From positions 988,455-1,052,454 of the forward strand of contig NZ_LMGA01000001.1 of the NCBI RefSeq assembly GCF_001427025.1: a stretch of 64,000 bases of DNA, given 5' to 3'. The translations under genes were made by a program, and so were the position numbers. This DNA is from Mesorhizobium sp. Root554. GTDB taxonomy: Bacteria > Pseudomonadota > Alphaproteobacteria > Rhizobiales > Rhizobiaceae. Below are positions 46,555 through 55,273 of the stretch, one piece after another. Below the pieces are notes generated by a model. That model was not told the origin of the DNA. It was given only the letters and a program-made list of their open reading frames with translations, and did no database searches. Every line of letters starts with the position of its first letter. Positions within the stretch are counted from its first letter, which is position 1.

Positions 46555-47319
46555 ATGTCGGGGTTGCGCCGGAGATTGCTGCCGGCGGTTCTGGCGTCGC
46601 TTGCCCTGCTGGCGGTGGCCTGCGCTCCGGCTGATGACGGGAAAACGCGGGAAAAAAACGCTCCTGCTGGACCCGGGCAAAAGACATCGTCGAAAGAGCA
46701 GACATCCGTCAAAGGGGAGAGCATCCCAGCCGGCAGCGGTTTCGATTTCTACGTGCTGTCGCTGTCCTGGTCGCCGAGCTACTGCGAGGCCGAAGGCGCC
46801 GACGCCAACCGTCAGCAATGCGGCGCGGCGCGTCCCTATGCGTTCATCGTGCATGGTCTGTGGCCACAATTCGAACGCGGCTTTCCGCAGGATTGCCCCA
46901 CTGACCGTTCCAAGGTGCCGGATGCAACGGTGCGTAGTCTTTACGACCTGATGCCCTCGGCTGGACTGATCCGTCACGAATGGCAGACGCATGGCACTTG
47001 CAGCGGCCTCGGCCAGCAGGATTATTTCCGGGTGTTGCGCGCCGCCCGCGAAAAGGTCGCCATACCGGGGGCGTTCCGCCGGCTCGACGACTATCGCACG
47101 CTTTCGCCGCAGGACGCCGAAACGGCTTTTCAGGAATCGAACCCCGACCTGCCGCCCGACGCGATCGCCGTTACCTGCGACCGCCGCTATCTGCGCGAGG
47201 TCCGCATCTGCCTGACCAGAGACCTCGAGTTCCGCGCCTGCCCGGAAATCGATCGCAAGGCCTGCCGGGCGTCGAAGGTTGTGATGCCACCGGTGCGTGC
47301 GTCATCGAACACCCGGTAA
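46555..47319 (+). CDS. Ribonuclease T2 family protein, probable lipoprotein
   Basis: T2 RNases cleave single-stranded RNA without base preference through a 2',3'-cyclic phosphate; E. coli RNase I is the periplasmic relative. The 254-residue product has both conserved active-site segments, FIVHGLWPQF (CAS I) and HEWQTHGTCSGL (CAS II), each with a catalytic histidine. The N-terminus (RRRLLPAVLASLALLAVAC) ends in a lipobox-like LAVAC at Cys23, so it may be lipid-anchored in the periplasm. A charged linker separates the anchor from the enzyme. ATG at 46555 follows GGAAG. Confidence 0.88.
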   Translation: MSGLRRRLLPAVLASLALLAVACAPADDGKTREKNAPAGPGQKTSSKEQTSVKGESIPAGSGFDFYVLSLSWSPSYCEAEGADANRQQCGAARPYAFIVHGLWPQFERGFPQDCPTDRSKVPDATVRSLYDLMPSAGLIRHEWQTHGTCSGLGQQDYFRVLRAAREKVAIPGAFRRLDDYRTLSPQDAETAFQESNPDLPPDAIAVTCDRRYLREVRICLTRDLEFRACPEIDRKACRASKVVMPPVRASSNTR

Positions 47320-47406
47320 TGTGCGAACAATGATTGCGCCGATTCCGGCTGTTGCCTTCGGTACGCCGCACCGTACAGTGCCGCCGACCAAAAACAGGAT
47401 GCTCCC

Positions 47407-48003
47407 ATGCCTAGACTGCTCTACGCTTCCGCGTCGCCCTACAGCGCCAAGGTGCGCATGGCGGCGCTCTATGCCGGCATCGCCATCGATGCCGTTCCGG
47501 TGAAAACGGATGACGAACCTTCCTTGCTCATCGACGCCAACCCGCTCGGAAAAATACCGACCCTGATCCTGGACGATGGACGCGCTGTCTATGACAGCAG
47601 GGCGATCACCCAGTATCTCGGCCGGCTTTCAAGGAACGTGCTGTTTCCACGCAATCCGGAAAAACGGCTGGACGCCGAAGTTCTCGAGGCGCTTGCGGAC
47701 GGCATCTGCGATAGCGCTTTGTCGATGGTCTACGAGCGGCGTCTCCGTTCCGAAGACAAGATTTCGGAAGAATGGCTTGAAAAGCAGTGGTCGAAGATCA
47801 CCCGGGGCCTAGATGTGCTCAACGCCAACCCGCCGAAACTGCCGGCCAGGATAACCGTCGGCCAGATCGCGCTGCGGGCGACGCTCGGCTATCTGGCGCT
47901 GCGGTTTCCGGGAAAGTGGGAGAAGGGCCGGTCGCGGCTGGTTCGATGGGCTGTGCGCTTCGACGAAAAATTCCCGCAGCTCAAGCCATTCATACCGTCC
48001 TGA
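47407..48003 (+). CDS. Glutathione S-transferase family protein
   Basis: This is a 198-residue GST-fold protein. The thioredoxin-like N-domain has LLYASASPYSAKVRMAALYAG (the SxYS stretch stands where the catalytic Ser/Tyr loop lies), the cis-proline region LGKIPTLIL and the glutathione-gamma-glutamyl site VYDSRAITQYL. An all-helical C-domain follows. Substrate unknown; general detoxification is the usual guess. A bidirectional terminator separates it from the converging outer-membrane protein gene. Confidence 0.88.
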   Translation: MPRLLYASASPYSAKVRMAALYAGIAIDAVPVKTDDEPSLLIDANPLGKIPTLILDDGRAVYDSRAITQYLGRLSRNVLFPRNPEKRLDAEVLEALADGICDSALSMVYERRLRSEDKISEEWLEKQWSKITRGLDVLNANPPKLPARITVGQIALRATLGYLALRFPGKWEKGRSRLVRWAVRFDEKFPQLKPFIPS

Positions 48004-48015
48004 TCGGCAGGCAAT

Positions 48016-48045
48016 AAAAAAGCCGGGCGCGAAGCCCGGCTTTTC
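48016..48045. terminator. Bidirectional intrinsic terminator between GST and outer-membrane protein genes
   Basis: An A-run (48016-48021), GCCGGGC (48022-48028), loop GCGAA, GCCCGGC (48034-48040) and TTTTCTTTT follow in order. The perfect 7-bp GC stem serves both converging genes. Confidence 0.88.
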
Positions 48046-48064
48046 TTTTCGTCCGATCGTCAGA

Positions 48065-48715
48065 TCAGAACTTCATACCGACGCCGAAGTTGACGCGGTT
48101 GTCGCTCGACTCGACGTTGCCGGCATTCGAGAAGTCCTTGTCGCCGTAATCGGTGTAGCGATACTCGACACGACCGAAGACCTGCTCGGTGATCTTGATG
48201 TCCGTACCCACGCCGGCCGTCCAGCCAAGCATGGTGTTGGTGTCGCGACCAGCTGCGTTGGAGACCTTCAGCCTCTGTGCAGCGCCACCGGCGGTGCCAT
48301 AGACGAGGATGTCCGGGCTGACAGCGTAACCGAGACGGGCACGGAGCGATCCGTCGACGCCCGACTTGGAGTTTTCGCCGGCATTGCTGCCTTTTTCGCC
48401 GTTGTAGCCGACATCGCCTTCAACGCCGTAGACGAAGTTGTCGGACTGCCAGTTATAACCGGCGAACGCGCCACCGAGGAAGCCATCGGTATCGATGTCG
48501 TTGCCCGGCGTATGCGTGGTGCCGGCAAAGCCGTAGCCAACGGTCAGACCGGCATAGGGGCCAGCCCAGGAGGCAACCGGCAGCTCAGCAATGGGAGCCG
48601 GAGCCGGGGGCTCTTCCGAGACCACGTCGGCGGCGAAAGCAGGCATCGCGGTAGCAAGGGCGAGAATTCCAAGCGCCGCTGCAGTCGGCCTCGCAAATTT
48701 GAGGTTCGTTTTCAT
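48065..48715 (-). CDS. Outer-membrane beta-barrel protein (Omp25/Omp31-like porin family)
   Basis: This 216-residue protein has a signal peptide (LGILALATAMPAFA, then ADVVSEE) and a short Pro/Ala-rich spacer. An eight-stranded barrel follows, with alternating aromatic strands (WAGPYAGLTVGYGFAGTT, FAGYNWQSDNFVYGVEGDVGYN, VFGRVEYRYTDYG) and a terminal phenylalanine (VNFGVGMKF) for BAM recognition. It resembles the surface-antigen family of Brucella and rhizobia. ATG at 48715 is preceded by AAGGAG; the longer frame to 48802 lacks a signal sequence. Confidence 0.9.
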   Translation of the reverse strand: MKTNLKFARPTAAALGILALATAMPAFAADVVSEEPPAPAPIAELPVASWAGPYAGLTVGYGFAGTTHTPGNDIDTDGFLGGAFAGYNWQSDNFVYGVEGDVGYNGEKGSNAGENSKSGVDGSLRARLGYAVSPDILVYGTAGGAAQRLKVSNAAGRDTNTMLGWTAGVGTDIKITEQVFGRVEYRYTDYGDKDFSNAGNVESSDNRVNFGVGMKF

Positions 48716-49122
48716 TCTTTTACTCCTTAAGCCACAGCACATGGGCTCGTTGTCATGAACACCTCCGACCCGTCCGAGGGGAGTAACGGATCCGGCGTTC
48801 ATCTGTTCCGGAATGTGGTGGCCAAATGCGGCTGAAGCGAACCTGAACTTGGGTCATTCCCCGGCGCGAATGAGGCGGAAAATGGACGTTGCATCTGTGC
48901 AACATGTTTTGTCAGCAGACTGGAGGAGGGGGGTCGCAAGCCGGCTTGGAGCAAGGCGTCCGAAAGCCTATATTGGGTTTCAGCCTGCCGAATCCTTCAG
49001 CGGATTCGAGCGTTTCGAGTGCCCTTTGCCACAATGCTGCCCAAGGTAAGAACGGCAATTAACGGTTGGCCGGTCAAATTTGGCCGAACCGGGCTTTTGC
49101 GGGACAAAACAAGGATTGACAG
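48716..49122. other. Divergent intergenic region with a perfect dyad
   Basis: These 407 bases lie between the outer-membrane protein gene and the SDR-uvrC unit. No gene is supported. A perfect dyad, GTTGCA-TCTG-TGCAAC, lies at 48888-48903, central enough to affect either promoter. A 78-codon open frame (48813-49049) looks non-coding. Confidence 0.5.
48888..48903. promoter_or_regulatory. Perfect inverted repeat, possible operator
   Basis: GTTGCA (48888-48893) and TGCAAC (48898-48903) are separated by TCTG. This is a 16-base site of the size bound by a dimeric repressor. No T-run follows, so it is not a terminator. The regulator is unknown. Confidence 0.35.
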
Positions 49123-49887
49123 ATGAAGGAAGCCGCCGGAACGGCGCTGGTTACGGGAGGATCGAAGCGGCTTGGCAGGGCGATTGTCGAGGATTTGGCG
49201 GCGCACGGCTTTGCCGTCGCGATTCATGCGAACAGCTCTCTGGATACGGCCGAGGCTCTGGCCGCGGAAATCAACCTTGCAGGTGGCCGCGCCGCCGCAA
49301 TCGGCGCCGATCTGACCGACATGGCCGCCGCTGCGGGGCTCATCGACCGAGCCGCCCGCCAGCTCGGGCCGATTTCGCTTCTCGTCAACAACGCGTCGAT
49401 CTTCGAAAATGATTCCGTTCTGGATTTCGATTGGCAAAATTGGGACAGGCACTTCGCCATCCATGTGAAAGCGCCGGCCATCCTGACGCAGACCTTCGCC
49501 AAGGCGTTGCCGGCGGCTTTGGACGGGCTTGTCGTCAACATTGTCGATCAGCGCGTCTGGCGGCCGACGCCACACTATTTCTCGTATACGCTTTCCAAAT
49601 CCGCACTGTGGGCGGCGACCCAGACAATGGCGCAAGCGCTGGCGCCGCGCATCCGGGTCAACGCTATCGGCCCGGGCCCGTCCCTGCGCAGTGCGCGCCA
49701 GTCGGATCAGGACTTCCAGCACCAGGTCGACAATCTGATGTTGAAGCGTGGCCCGGAATTGCCCGAATTCGGCGCAACGATCCGCTATCTCTGGCAGGCG
49801 CGCTCGATCACCGGCCAGATGATCGCCCTCGACGGCGGCCAGCATCTTGCCTGGCAGACGCCGGATGTGACAGGCATGGTGGAATGA
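49123..49887 (+). CDS. Short-chain dehydrogenase, pteridine reductase (PTR1/FolM)-like
   Basis: This is a 254-residue SDR. The cofactor loop is [14 protein letters not shown], i.e. TGxxxRxG as in pteridine reductases rather than the usual TGxxxGxG. Further features are VNNASIF, an aspartate in NIVDQRVW where PTR1 has its catalytic Asp, and the YTLSKSAL catalytic Tyr-x3-Lys. [10 protein letters not shown] also matches PTR1. The family reduces dihydrobiopterin, dihydrofolate or dihydromonapterin with NADPH; the exact substrate is inferred. The stop overlaps uvrC (ATGA). Confidence 0.84.
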   Translation: MKEAAGTALVTGGSKRLGRAIVEDLAAHGFAVAIHANSSLDTAEALAAEINLAGGRAAAIGADLTDMAAAAGLIDRAARQLGPISLLVNNASIFENDSVLDFDWQNWDRHFAIHVKAPAILTQTFAKALPAALDGLVVNIVDQRVWRPTPHYFSYTLSKSALWAATQTMAQALAPRIRVNAIGPGPSLRSARQSDQDFQHQVDNLMLKRGPELPEFGATIRYLWQARSITGQMIALDGGQHLAWQTPDVTGMVE

Positions 49888-51929
49888 GTCCTGCAAACGT
49901 CAGAAGTGGAGCGCGTGGCCTGACCGCGGCGGACGATCTTCCCGAGGTCGATGCCATTGACGATGAAATAGTCGAAGCACCAGTTCCGTCCGGCCCCGAG
50001 ATCGCTTTCACGGCCATAGACTGGACGCCGCATGCCGGCGATGCCGACGGCATGATCGGCGCCGAGGTGATCCAGACGCTGGTGAAGCGCCTCCCCAATG
50101 CGCCGGGCGTTTACCGGATGATGAATGCGACCGGCGACGTGCTCTATGTCGGCAAGGCGCGCAGCCTGAAGAAGCGCGTCACGCAGTATGCGCAGGGACG
50201 GTTCCACACCAACCGCATCGGCCGGATGGTGCGCGAAACATCGACGATGGAGTTCGTCGTCACCCGGACCGAAATCGAAGCGCTTCTTCTGGAAGCCAAT
50301 CTTATCAAACGCTTGCGTCCGCGTTTCAACGTGTTGATGCGGGATGACAAATCGTTCCCCTACATCCTTCTGACCGGCGACCATGCGTCTCCGGGCATCT
50401 ACAAGCATCGCGGCGCCCGTTCGCGTAAAGGCGAGTACTTCGGCCCGTTCGCCTCGGCGCAGGCGGTCGGGCGCACCATCAACGCATTGCAGCGCGCTTT
50501 CCTGCTGCGCAGCTGTACCGATTCTTTTTTCGAAAACCGCACGCGGCCGTGCCTGCTCTACCAGATCAAGCGATGCGCCGGCCCCTGTACCGGTGAGATT
50601 TCTCACACTGCCTACGCAGAACTGGTCGGCGAGGCGAAGGGCTTCCTTTCCGGCCGCAGCCAGAAAGTGAAGACGGAAATGTCGTCCGCCATGCAGGAGG
50701 CGTCGGCAGACCTCGATTTCGAGCGCGCCGCCGTTTATCGCGACCGGCTGGCGGCCCTGGCGCATGTGCAAAGCCATCAGGGCATCAACCCGCAATCCGT
50801 CGAGGAGGCGGATGTCTTCGCCATCCATCAGGAGGGCGGGCAGGTGTGCATCCAGGTGTTCTTCTTCCGGACAGGACAGAACTGGGGCAACCGCGCCTAT
50901 TTCCCCAAGGCCGATCCGGCGCTGGAAGCATCGGAGGTGCTGGGTTCCTTCCTGGCGCAGTTCTATGACGACAAGCCGACGCCTCGTTCCGTGTTGTTGT
51001 CGCAGGAAGTGCAGGATCAGGAATTGCTCGTCGAAGCGCTTTCGACGCGGGCAGGGCGCAGGGTGTCCATCAATGTCCCGCAGCGTGGCGAGAAGAAGGA
51101 TCTGACCGACCATGCGCTGCAGAATGCCCGGGAAGCGTTGGGCCGCCGGCTGGCCGAGACCTCGACGCAGGCCCGCCTGTTGACCGGCTTCGCCGAAACC
51201 TTCGGCACCGAAAAGCCGCCCGTACGCATCGAGGTCTATGACAACTCCCACATCATGGGCACGAACGCTGTCGGCGCCATGATCGTCTCGGGGCCGGAAG
51301 GGTTCGTGAAGAACCAGTATCGAAAATTCAACATCCGCTCGACCGACATCACGCCGGGCGACGATTTCGGCATGATGCGCGAGGTCATGGAACGGCGGTT
51401 TTCAAGGCTGCTGAAGGAGCATGGCGAGGAGACCGGCGCTGGCTCGGACAGCGACGATGTCTCCGGCTCCTTCCCGGCCTGGCCCGACGTCATCCTGATC
51501 GATGGCGGGCAGGGCCAGATGTCGGCTGTCCGCAAGATCCTGTCCGATCTTGGCATCGAGGACCGGGTCGTCGCCATCGGCGTCGCCAAGGGCCAGGACA
51601 GGGAAGCCGGGCGCGAGCGGTTCTTTGTCGAGGGCAAGCCGTCCTTCTCGCTGCCCGTTCGCGACCCGGTGCTTTATTTCGTCCAGCGGCTGCGCGACGA
51701 AGCCCATCGCTTTGCCATCGGTTCGCACCGCGCCCGGCGCAAGAAAGAGATGATAAAGAGCCCATTGGACGAAATCAGCGGAATTGGCCCGGGCCGTAAG
51801 CGCGCCTTGCTCCTGCACTTTGGCACGGCGAAGGCTGTTGGCCGCGCGGCGATGGAGGATCTGATGAGCGTAGATGGAATTTCCGAATCCGTCGCGCGGC
51901 TGGTGTACAACCATTTCCATGAAACATGA
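49884..51929 (+). CDS. uvrC: UvrABC excinuclease subunit C
   Basis: UvrC makes both incisions in nucleotide excision repair. The 681-residue product has an N-terminal GIY-YIG domain ([27 protein letters not shown]) and a cysteine-containing region ([15 protein letters not shown]). A UVR motif binds UvrB ([22 protein letters not shown]). The RNase H-like C-terminal nuclease contains [21 protein letters not shown], and tandem helix-hairpin-helix motifs end the protein. There is an N-terminal extension of about 55 residues before the GIY-YIG domain. ATG at 49884 overlaps the SDR stop. Confidence 0.95.
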   Translation: MSPANVRSGARGLTAADDLPEVDAIDDEIVEAPVPSGPEIAFTAIDWTPHAGDADGMIGAEVIQTLVKRLPNAPGVYRMMNATGDVLYVGKARSLKKRVTQYAQGRFHTNRIGRMVRETSTMEFVVTRTEIEALLLEANLIKRLRPRFNVLMRDDKSFPYILLTGDHASPGIYKHRGARSRKGEYFGPFASAQAVGRTINALQRAFLLRSCTDSFFENRTRPCLLYQIKRCAGPCTGEISHTAYAELVGEAKGFLSGRSQKVKTEMSSAMQEASADLDFERAAVYRDRLAALAHVQSHQGINPQSVEEADVFAIHQEGGQVCIQVFFFRTGQNWGNRAYFPKADPALEASEVLGSFLAQFYDDKPTPRSVLLSQEVQDQELLVEALSTRAGRRVSINVPQRGEKKDLTDHALQNAREALGRRLAETSTQARLLTGFAETFGTEKPPVRIEVYDNSHIMGTNAVGAMIVSGPEGFVKNQYRKFNIRSTDITPGDDFGMMREVMERRFSRLLKEHGEETGAGSDSDDVSGSFPAWPDVILIDGGQGQMSAVRKILSDLGIEDRVVAIGVAKGQDREAGRERFFVEGKPSFSLPVRDPVLYFVQRLRDEAHRFAIGSHRARRKKEMIKSPLDEISGIGPGRKRALLLHFGTAKAVGRAAMEDLMSVDGISESVARLVYNHFHET

Positions 51930-51973
51930 GGGGATGCGGTCATGAATGCGACACATCGCTCTCGCCACAATTG

Positions 51974-51992
51974 ACGGACGGCTGTCCGTTTC
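51974..51992 (+). terminator. Weak hairpin after uvrC
   Basis: ACGGAC (51974-51979), loop GGCT, GTCCGT (51984-51989), then TTC. It is a compact 6-bp stem without a long T-run, possibly a weak terminator between uvrC and pgsA. Confidence 0.35.
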
Positions 51993-52075
51993 GTCTGGTC
52001 AGCCGAATTTCGCCAGTTGACCCGCTACATGCGCTTCTGATTTGAGTACCGAGGCGGAAGAAAGATCAGGAACCC

Positions 52076-52672
52076 ATGGCCAAACGCGCATTCAATCTTC
52101 CCAACATGCTGACCTACGCCCGGATCGTGGCGGTGCCGCTGGTGGTGCTGTGCTTTTTCCTCGAAGGGCACTTGAAGTCCAGCGACTTCGCCCGCTGGTT
52201 GGCGCTGTTGATCTTCCTGCTCGCTTCCGTGACCGACTATCTTGACGGCTACCTGGCGCGGGCCTGGCAGCAGACGTCCAACATAGGCAGGATGCTGGAC
52301 CCGATCGCCGACAAGCTTCTGGTCGCTACATGCCTGCTGCTTCTCGCCGCCGATACCGACCGCCATGCCGGGATAGCCGGCTGGTCTCTATGGGCTGCGA
52401 TCATCATCCTGTGCCGGGAAATCCTGGTGTCGGGGCTGCGCGAATATCTGGCGGCACTCAAAGTCTCTGTGCCGGTCACGCAATTGGCCAAGTGGAAGAC
52501 TGCCATCCAGATGGTCGCCATCGCCTTCCTGCTCGCCGGTCCGGCTGGCGACAAGATCTTCCCGCTCACGACACAAATCGGACTGGTGCTGCTTTGGATC
52601 GCCGCCGTGGTCACCCTATATACGGGCTACGATTATTTCCGTGCCGGTCTGAAGCACATTGTCGACGAATAG
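52076..52672 (+). CDS. pgsA: CDP-diacylglycerol--glycerol-3-phosphate 3-phosphatidyltransferase
   Basis: PgsA makes phosphatidylglycerophosphate, the precursor of phosphatidylglycerol. The 198-residue membrane protein carries the CDP-alcohol phosphotransferase motif (DYLDGYLARAW...GRMLDPIADK) and about five hydrophobic helices. N-terminal NLPNMLTYARIVAVPLVV is typical of PgsA. It is followed six bases later by moaD, an arrangement I know from other rhizobia. Confidence 0.94.
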   Translation: MAKRAFNLPNMLTYARIVAVPLVVLCFFLEGHLKSSDFARWLALLIFLLASVTDYLDGYLARAWQQTSNIGRMLDPIADKLLVATCLLLLAADTDRHAGIAGWSLWAAIIILCREILVSGLREYLAALKVSVPVTQLAKWKTAIQMVAIAFLLAGPAGDKIFPLTTQIGLVLLWIAAVVTLYTGYDYFRAGLKHIVDE

Positions 52673-52678
52673 ACGGTC

Positions 52679-52930
52679 ATGAAACTGATCTATTTTGCCT
52701 GGGTCCGGGAACGGATCGGTAAGCCGGAAGAGGAAATCGATCTTCCCGCCGGTATCGAGACCGTGTCCGATCTCCTGCGCTGGCTGCGCGGGCAGGGCGA
52801 CGAATATGAGCACGCTTTGCAGGTTCCGGAAGTGATCCGCGTCGCCATCGACCAGGAGCACGTCGATCATCGCGAGAAGATCGGCGGCGCCCGCGAGATC
52901 GCGCTGTTTCCGCCGATGACGGGCGGCTGA
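52679..52930 (+). CDS. moaD: Molybdopterin synthase sulfur carrier subunit
   Basis: This 83-residue ubiquitin-fold protein carries the thiocarboxylate used to build molybdopterin. The C-terminal MTGG ends with the essential Gly-Gly. The core reads KLIYFAWVRERIG and VSDLLRWLRGQG. It lies four bases before moaE, its partner subunit. Confidence 0.94.
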   Translation: MKLIYFAWVRERIGKPEEEIDLPAGIETVSDLLRWLRGQGDEYEHALQVPEVIRVAIDQEHVDHREKIGGAREIALFPPMTGG

Positions 52931-52934
52931 CGCC

Positions 52935-53429
52935 ATGACCGCTCCGGTCTTGCCGAGCGTGCGCATCCAGGCCGAGGATTTCGACCTTGCCGCGGAGATG
53001 GCCCGCGTCGCGGCCGGTCGCAAAGACATTGGCGCCATCGTTACCTTTTCGGGGCTTTGCCGCGACGAGGCCGGCGCGCTGGCTGCGCTTGAGCTGGAAC
53101 ACTACCCAGGCATGGCCGAGGCCGAGATCGGACGCATCGCTATGGAAGCTATGGCGCGCTGGCCGCTGCAAGGCCTGACGGCGATCCACCGCTACGGCAA
53201 GGTCAGGCCGGGCGAGAATATCGTTCTTGTGATTGCGGCTTCCGCGCATCGTCAGGCGGCTTTCGAGGCCGCCAGTTTCCTGATGGATTATTTGAAATCG
53301 CGCGCGCCTTTCTGGAAGAAAGAGCATCGTGCGGACGGAACGCAGGGCGCGTGGATCGACGCCAAGGAGGCGGATGAACGGGCTACAGCGCGTTGGGATC
53401 GGACTTCCCCACTGGACAGGAAGGCGTAG
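52935..53429 (+). CDS. moaE: Molybdopterin synthase catalytic subunit
   Basis: MoaE converts precursor Z (cyclic pyranopterin monophosphate) to molybdopterin using MoaD thiocarboxylate. The 164-residue product has DIGAIVTFSGLCRDE, LELEHYPGMAE, IHRYGKVRPGE and the catalytic lysine region LKSRAPFWKKE. It forms a pair with moaD. The rest of the molybdenum cofactor pathway is not in the window, but a molybdopterin oxidoreductase is encoded at 60.2-62.3 kb. Confidence 0.94.
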   Translation: MTAPVLPSVRIQAEDFDLAAEMARVAAGRKDIGAIVTFSGLCRDEAGALAALELEHYPGMAEAEIGRIAMEAMARWPLQGLTAIHRYGKVRPGENIVLVIAASAHRQAAFEAASFLMDYLKSRAPFWKKEHRADGTQGAWIDAKEADERATARWDRTSPLDRKA

Positions 53430-53532
53430 AACGCGGCGGGGACGCCGTTCTCGAACATACCCGAAGAACGCCGCCGGCCCGCCTTGGATTGTCCGCATTC
53501 CTTCTGCCATCTAGTGGCAAAGGAGAACCTCA

Positions 53533-53949
53533 ATGCTGGACCGGATCGCGGAATTCTTCATCTTCGGATTTGCGCCACTCGTCGTCGGCATGCTGGCGAC
53601 GCCGGATTTCTCCATGGCCGCCGAACAGACGCTGACCGGCGAGGCCACATATCGCGAGCGGATCGCATTGCCGCCGAATGCCGTGCTTACCGTCCAGCTT
53701 GCCGATGTCTCACTGGCGGATGCGCCTGCCGCCATGGTAGCTGAACGGGAGTTTCGTCCGGCCGGCCAGGTGCCGGTCAAGTTCGAGCTGAAGTTCGATT
53801 CTTCCGCCATCCAGCCCAAAATGACTTATGCGCTGCAGGCCCGCATCACAGTCGACGACAAGCTGATGTTCATCAACGATGAGCGCCTGCAGGTCGATCC
53901 GCTCACGGCCGGGCCACAGAAGATCATGTTGAAGATGGTGAAAAACTGA
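53533..53949 (+). CDS. YbaY-like exported protein
   Basis: This is a 138-residue protein with an N-terminal hydrophobic segment (FFIFGFAPLVVGMLA) and a probable cleavage near SMA/AEQ. The beta-sandwich-like domain (GEATYRERIALPPNAVLTVQLADVS, FELKFDSSAIQPKMTYALQARI) resembles the YbaY/type III secretion-associated pilotin-like family. No lipobox cysteine is present, unlike E. coli YbaY, so it is probably soluble in the periplasm. A strong AAAGGAGA ribosome binding site precedes the ATG. Function unknown. Confidence 0.78.
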   Translation: MLDRIAEFFIFGFAPLVVGMLATPDFSMAAEQTLTGEATYRERIALPPNAVLTVQLADVSLADAPAAMVAEREFRPAGQVPVKFELKFDSSAIQPKMTYALQARITVDDKLMFINDERLQVDPLTAGPQKIMLKMVKN

Positions 53950-53970
53950 TCGCGGCGAACGACGGACAAC

Positions 53971-53999
53971 AAAAAAGCCGGGCAGAAGCCCGGCTTTTT
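53971..53999. terminator. Bidirectional intrinsic terminator between ybaY-like gene and ndk
   Basis: A6 (53971-53976), GCCGGGC, loop AGAA, GCCCGGC (53988-53994) and T5. The hairpin is almost identical to the one at 48022-48040. It serves both converging genes. Confidence 0.9.
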
Positions 54000-54016
54000 A
54001 TTGAACGTTTGCGACC

Positions 54017-54439
54017 TTAGCCGACGACTTCCGTGTCGGAGAACCAGTACTTGATTTCCTGCGCGGCGGTCTCCGGCGCATCGGAGCCGTGGACCGAGTT
54101 CTCGCCGATGGAAACCGCGTGGACCTTGCGGATGGTGCCTTCGTCGGCATTGGCCGGATTGGTGGCTCCCATTACTTCGCGGTTCTTGGCGATGGCGTTC
54201 TCGCCTTCGAGAACCTGTACCACGGTCGGGCCGGACGACATGGACTCGACCAGTTCTTCGAAGAAGGGCCGGCCCTTGTGCACGGCGTAAAAACCTTCCG
54301 CCTCGCGACGGCTCATCCACACGCGCCTTGAAGCCACAACGCGCAGGCCGGCGTCTTCCAGCATCTTGGTGATTGCGCCGGTCAGGTTGCGCCGGGTCGC
54401 GTCCGGCTTGATCATCGAAAAGGTGCGTTCGAGCGCCAT
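54017..54439 (-). CDS. ndk: Nucleoside diphosphate kinase
   Basis: Ndk balances nucleoside triphosphate pools by phosphate transfer through a histidine. The 140-residue product has [21 protein letters not shown] and the active-site His117 in [10 protein letters not shown]. The standard length fixes the start at 54439, although the frame stays open 50 codons upstream. It ends at the bidirectional hairpin. Confidence 0.97.
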   Translation of the reverse strand: MALERTFSMIKPDATRRNLTGAITKMLEDAGLRVVASRRVWMSRREAEGFYAVHKGRPFFEELVESMSSGPTVVQVLEGENAIAKNREVMGATNPANADEGTIRKVHAVSIGENSVHGSDAPETAAQEIKYWFSDTEVVG

Positions 54440-54521
54440 GGTCTGTCCTTGTGCGGATAGGAATTGCTGAGTGGCGCGCTCTATACAAGCCGCCCGGCCC
54501 ATTGCCAAGGCCTCGCTTCCC

Positions 54522-55211
54522 TCACGCCGCGGCCGCGACCCTTCGCCCCAGTCCATCGAAAAGATCGAGACAGCGCTCGAACCAGGCATTCACCGGATCG
54601 CCGTCCTCCAGTAACGGATACGAGGTCGAGACCCGCGCCCACTGCAACGCGCCGAAAACGATGTAGTCGGTAAAGAGCGGCGACGATCCGCCGATATAAG
54701 GTTGATATTTGAGCGTTTCGCGCACGGGATCCAGCCGCTTGCGGAATGCCGGCAGATGTTCGTCGCGTTCGGCATCCACTTGCTCGAGCGGCTTGCCGTA
54801 GCGCGCTTCGCGGCTTTGGCGGAAGTAGACCATGTTTTCCGCATCCTGCAGGCGGTAGATATCCATCAGCGCAACCGATCCCAGGAAGGGGTGAAGCTGC
54901 GTCTGCGACCAGCGTTCGATGAAACGCGCCGAGGCCTTGCCGCCTTCTCCGCCGAAAAGCGTTGGCCGTTCGGGATAGGCGTCATCCAGATAGACGGCGA
55001 TGGCGAACGAATCTGCTACTATCTTGTCGCCGTCGCGGATGACGGGAACGATCTTGGCTCCGCCTTCGACATGAGGAACCTCAAGGAACCGGGTCGGCAC
55101 TGCTGTGAAGCCGAGCCCCTTGTGCGCGAGCGCCATTCTTGCCTTCCAGCAATGCGGACTGAAAGGGCGCGACACGTTCTTGCCGACGAGGTCATAGAGC
55201 AAAATGGTCAT
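54522..55211 (-). CDS. Glutathione S-transferase family protein, beta-etherase-like
   Basis: This 229-residue GST-fold protein has an N-terminal thioredoxin-like domain with [50 protein letters not shown] (gamma-glutamyl binding) and a helical C-domain. The [11 protein letters not shown] active-site region resembles the LigE/LigF beta-etherase and maleylacetoacetate-isomerase-like groups. The substrate is unknown. It is divergent from the DinB-fold gene at 55274. Confidence 0.85.
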   Translation of the reverse strand: MTILLYDLVGKNVSRPFSPHCWKARMALAHKGLGFTAVPTRFLEVPHVEGGAKIVPVIRDGDKIVADSFAIAVYLDDAYPERPTLFGGEGGKASARFIERWSQTQLHPFLGSVALMDIYRLQDAENMVYFRQSREARYGKPLEQVDAERDEHLPAFRKRLDPVRETLKYQPYIGGSSPLFTDYIVFGALQWARVSTSYPLLEDGDPVNAWFERCLDLFDGLGRRVAAAA

Positions 55212-55273
55212 TGGCGTTCCTGACTGCCGAGGTTAGGTAGTGCGCCGAAGCGCCAGCCTGCGAGGGACAAACG

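Noticed and set aside
48813..49049. 78-residue ORF between the outer-membrane protein and SDR genes
   Set aside because: Starts without a ribosome binding site, contains the dyad and has no recognisable product.
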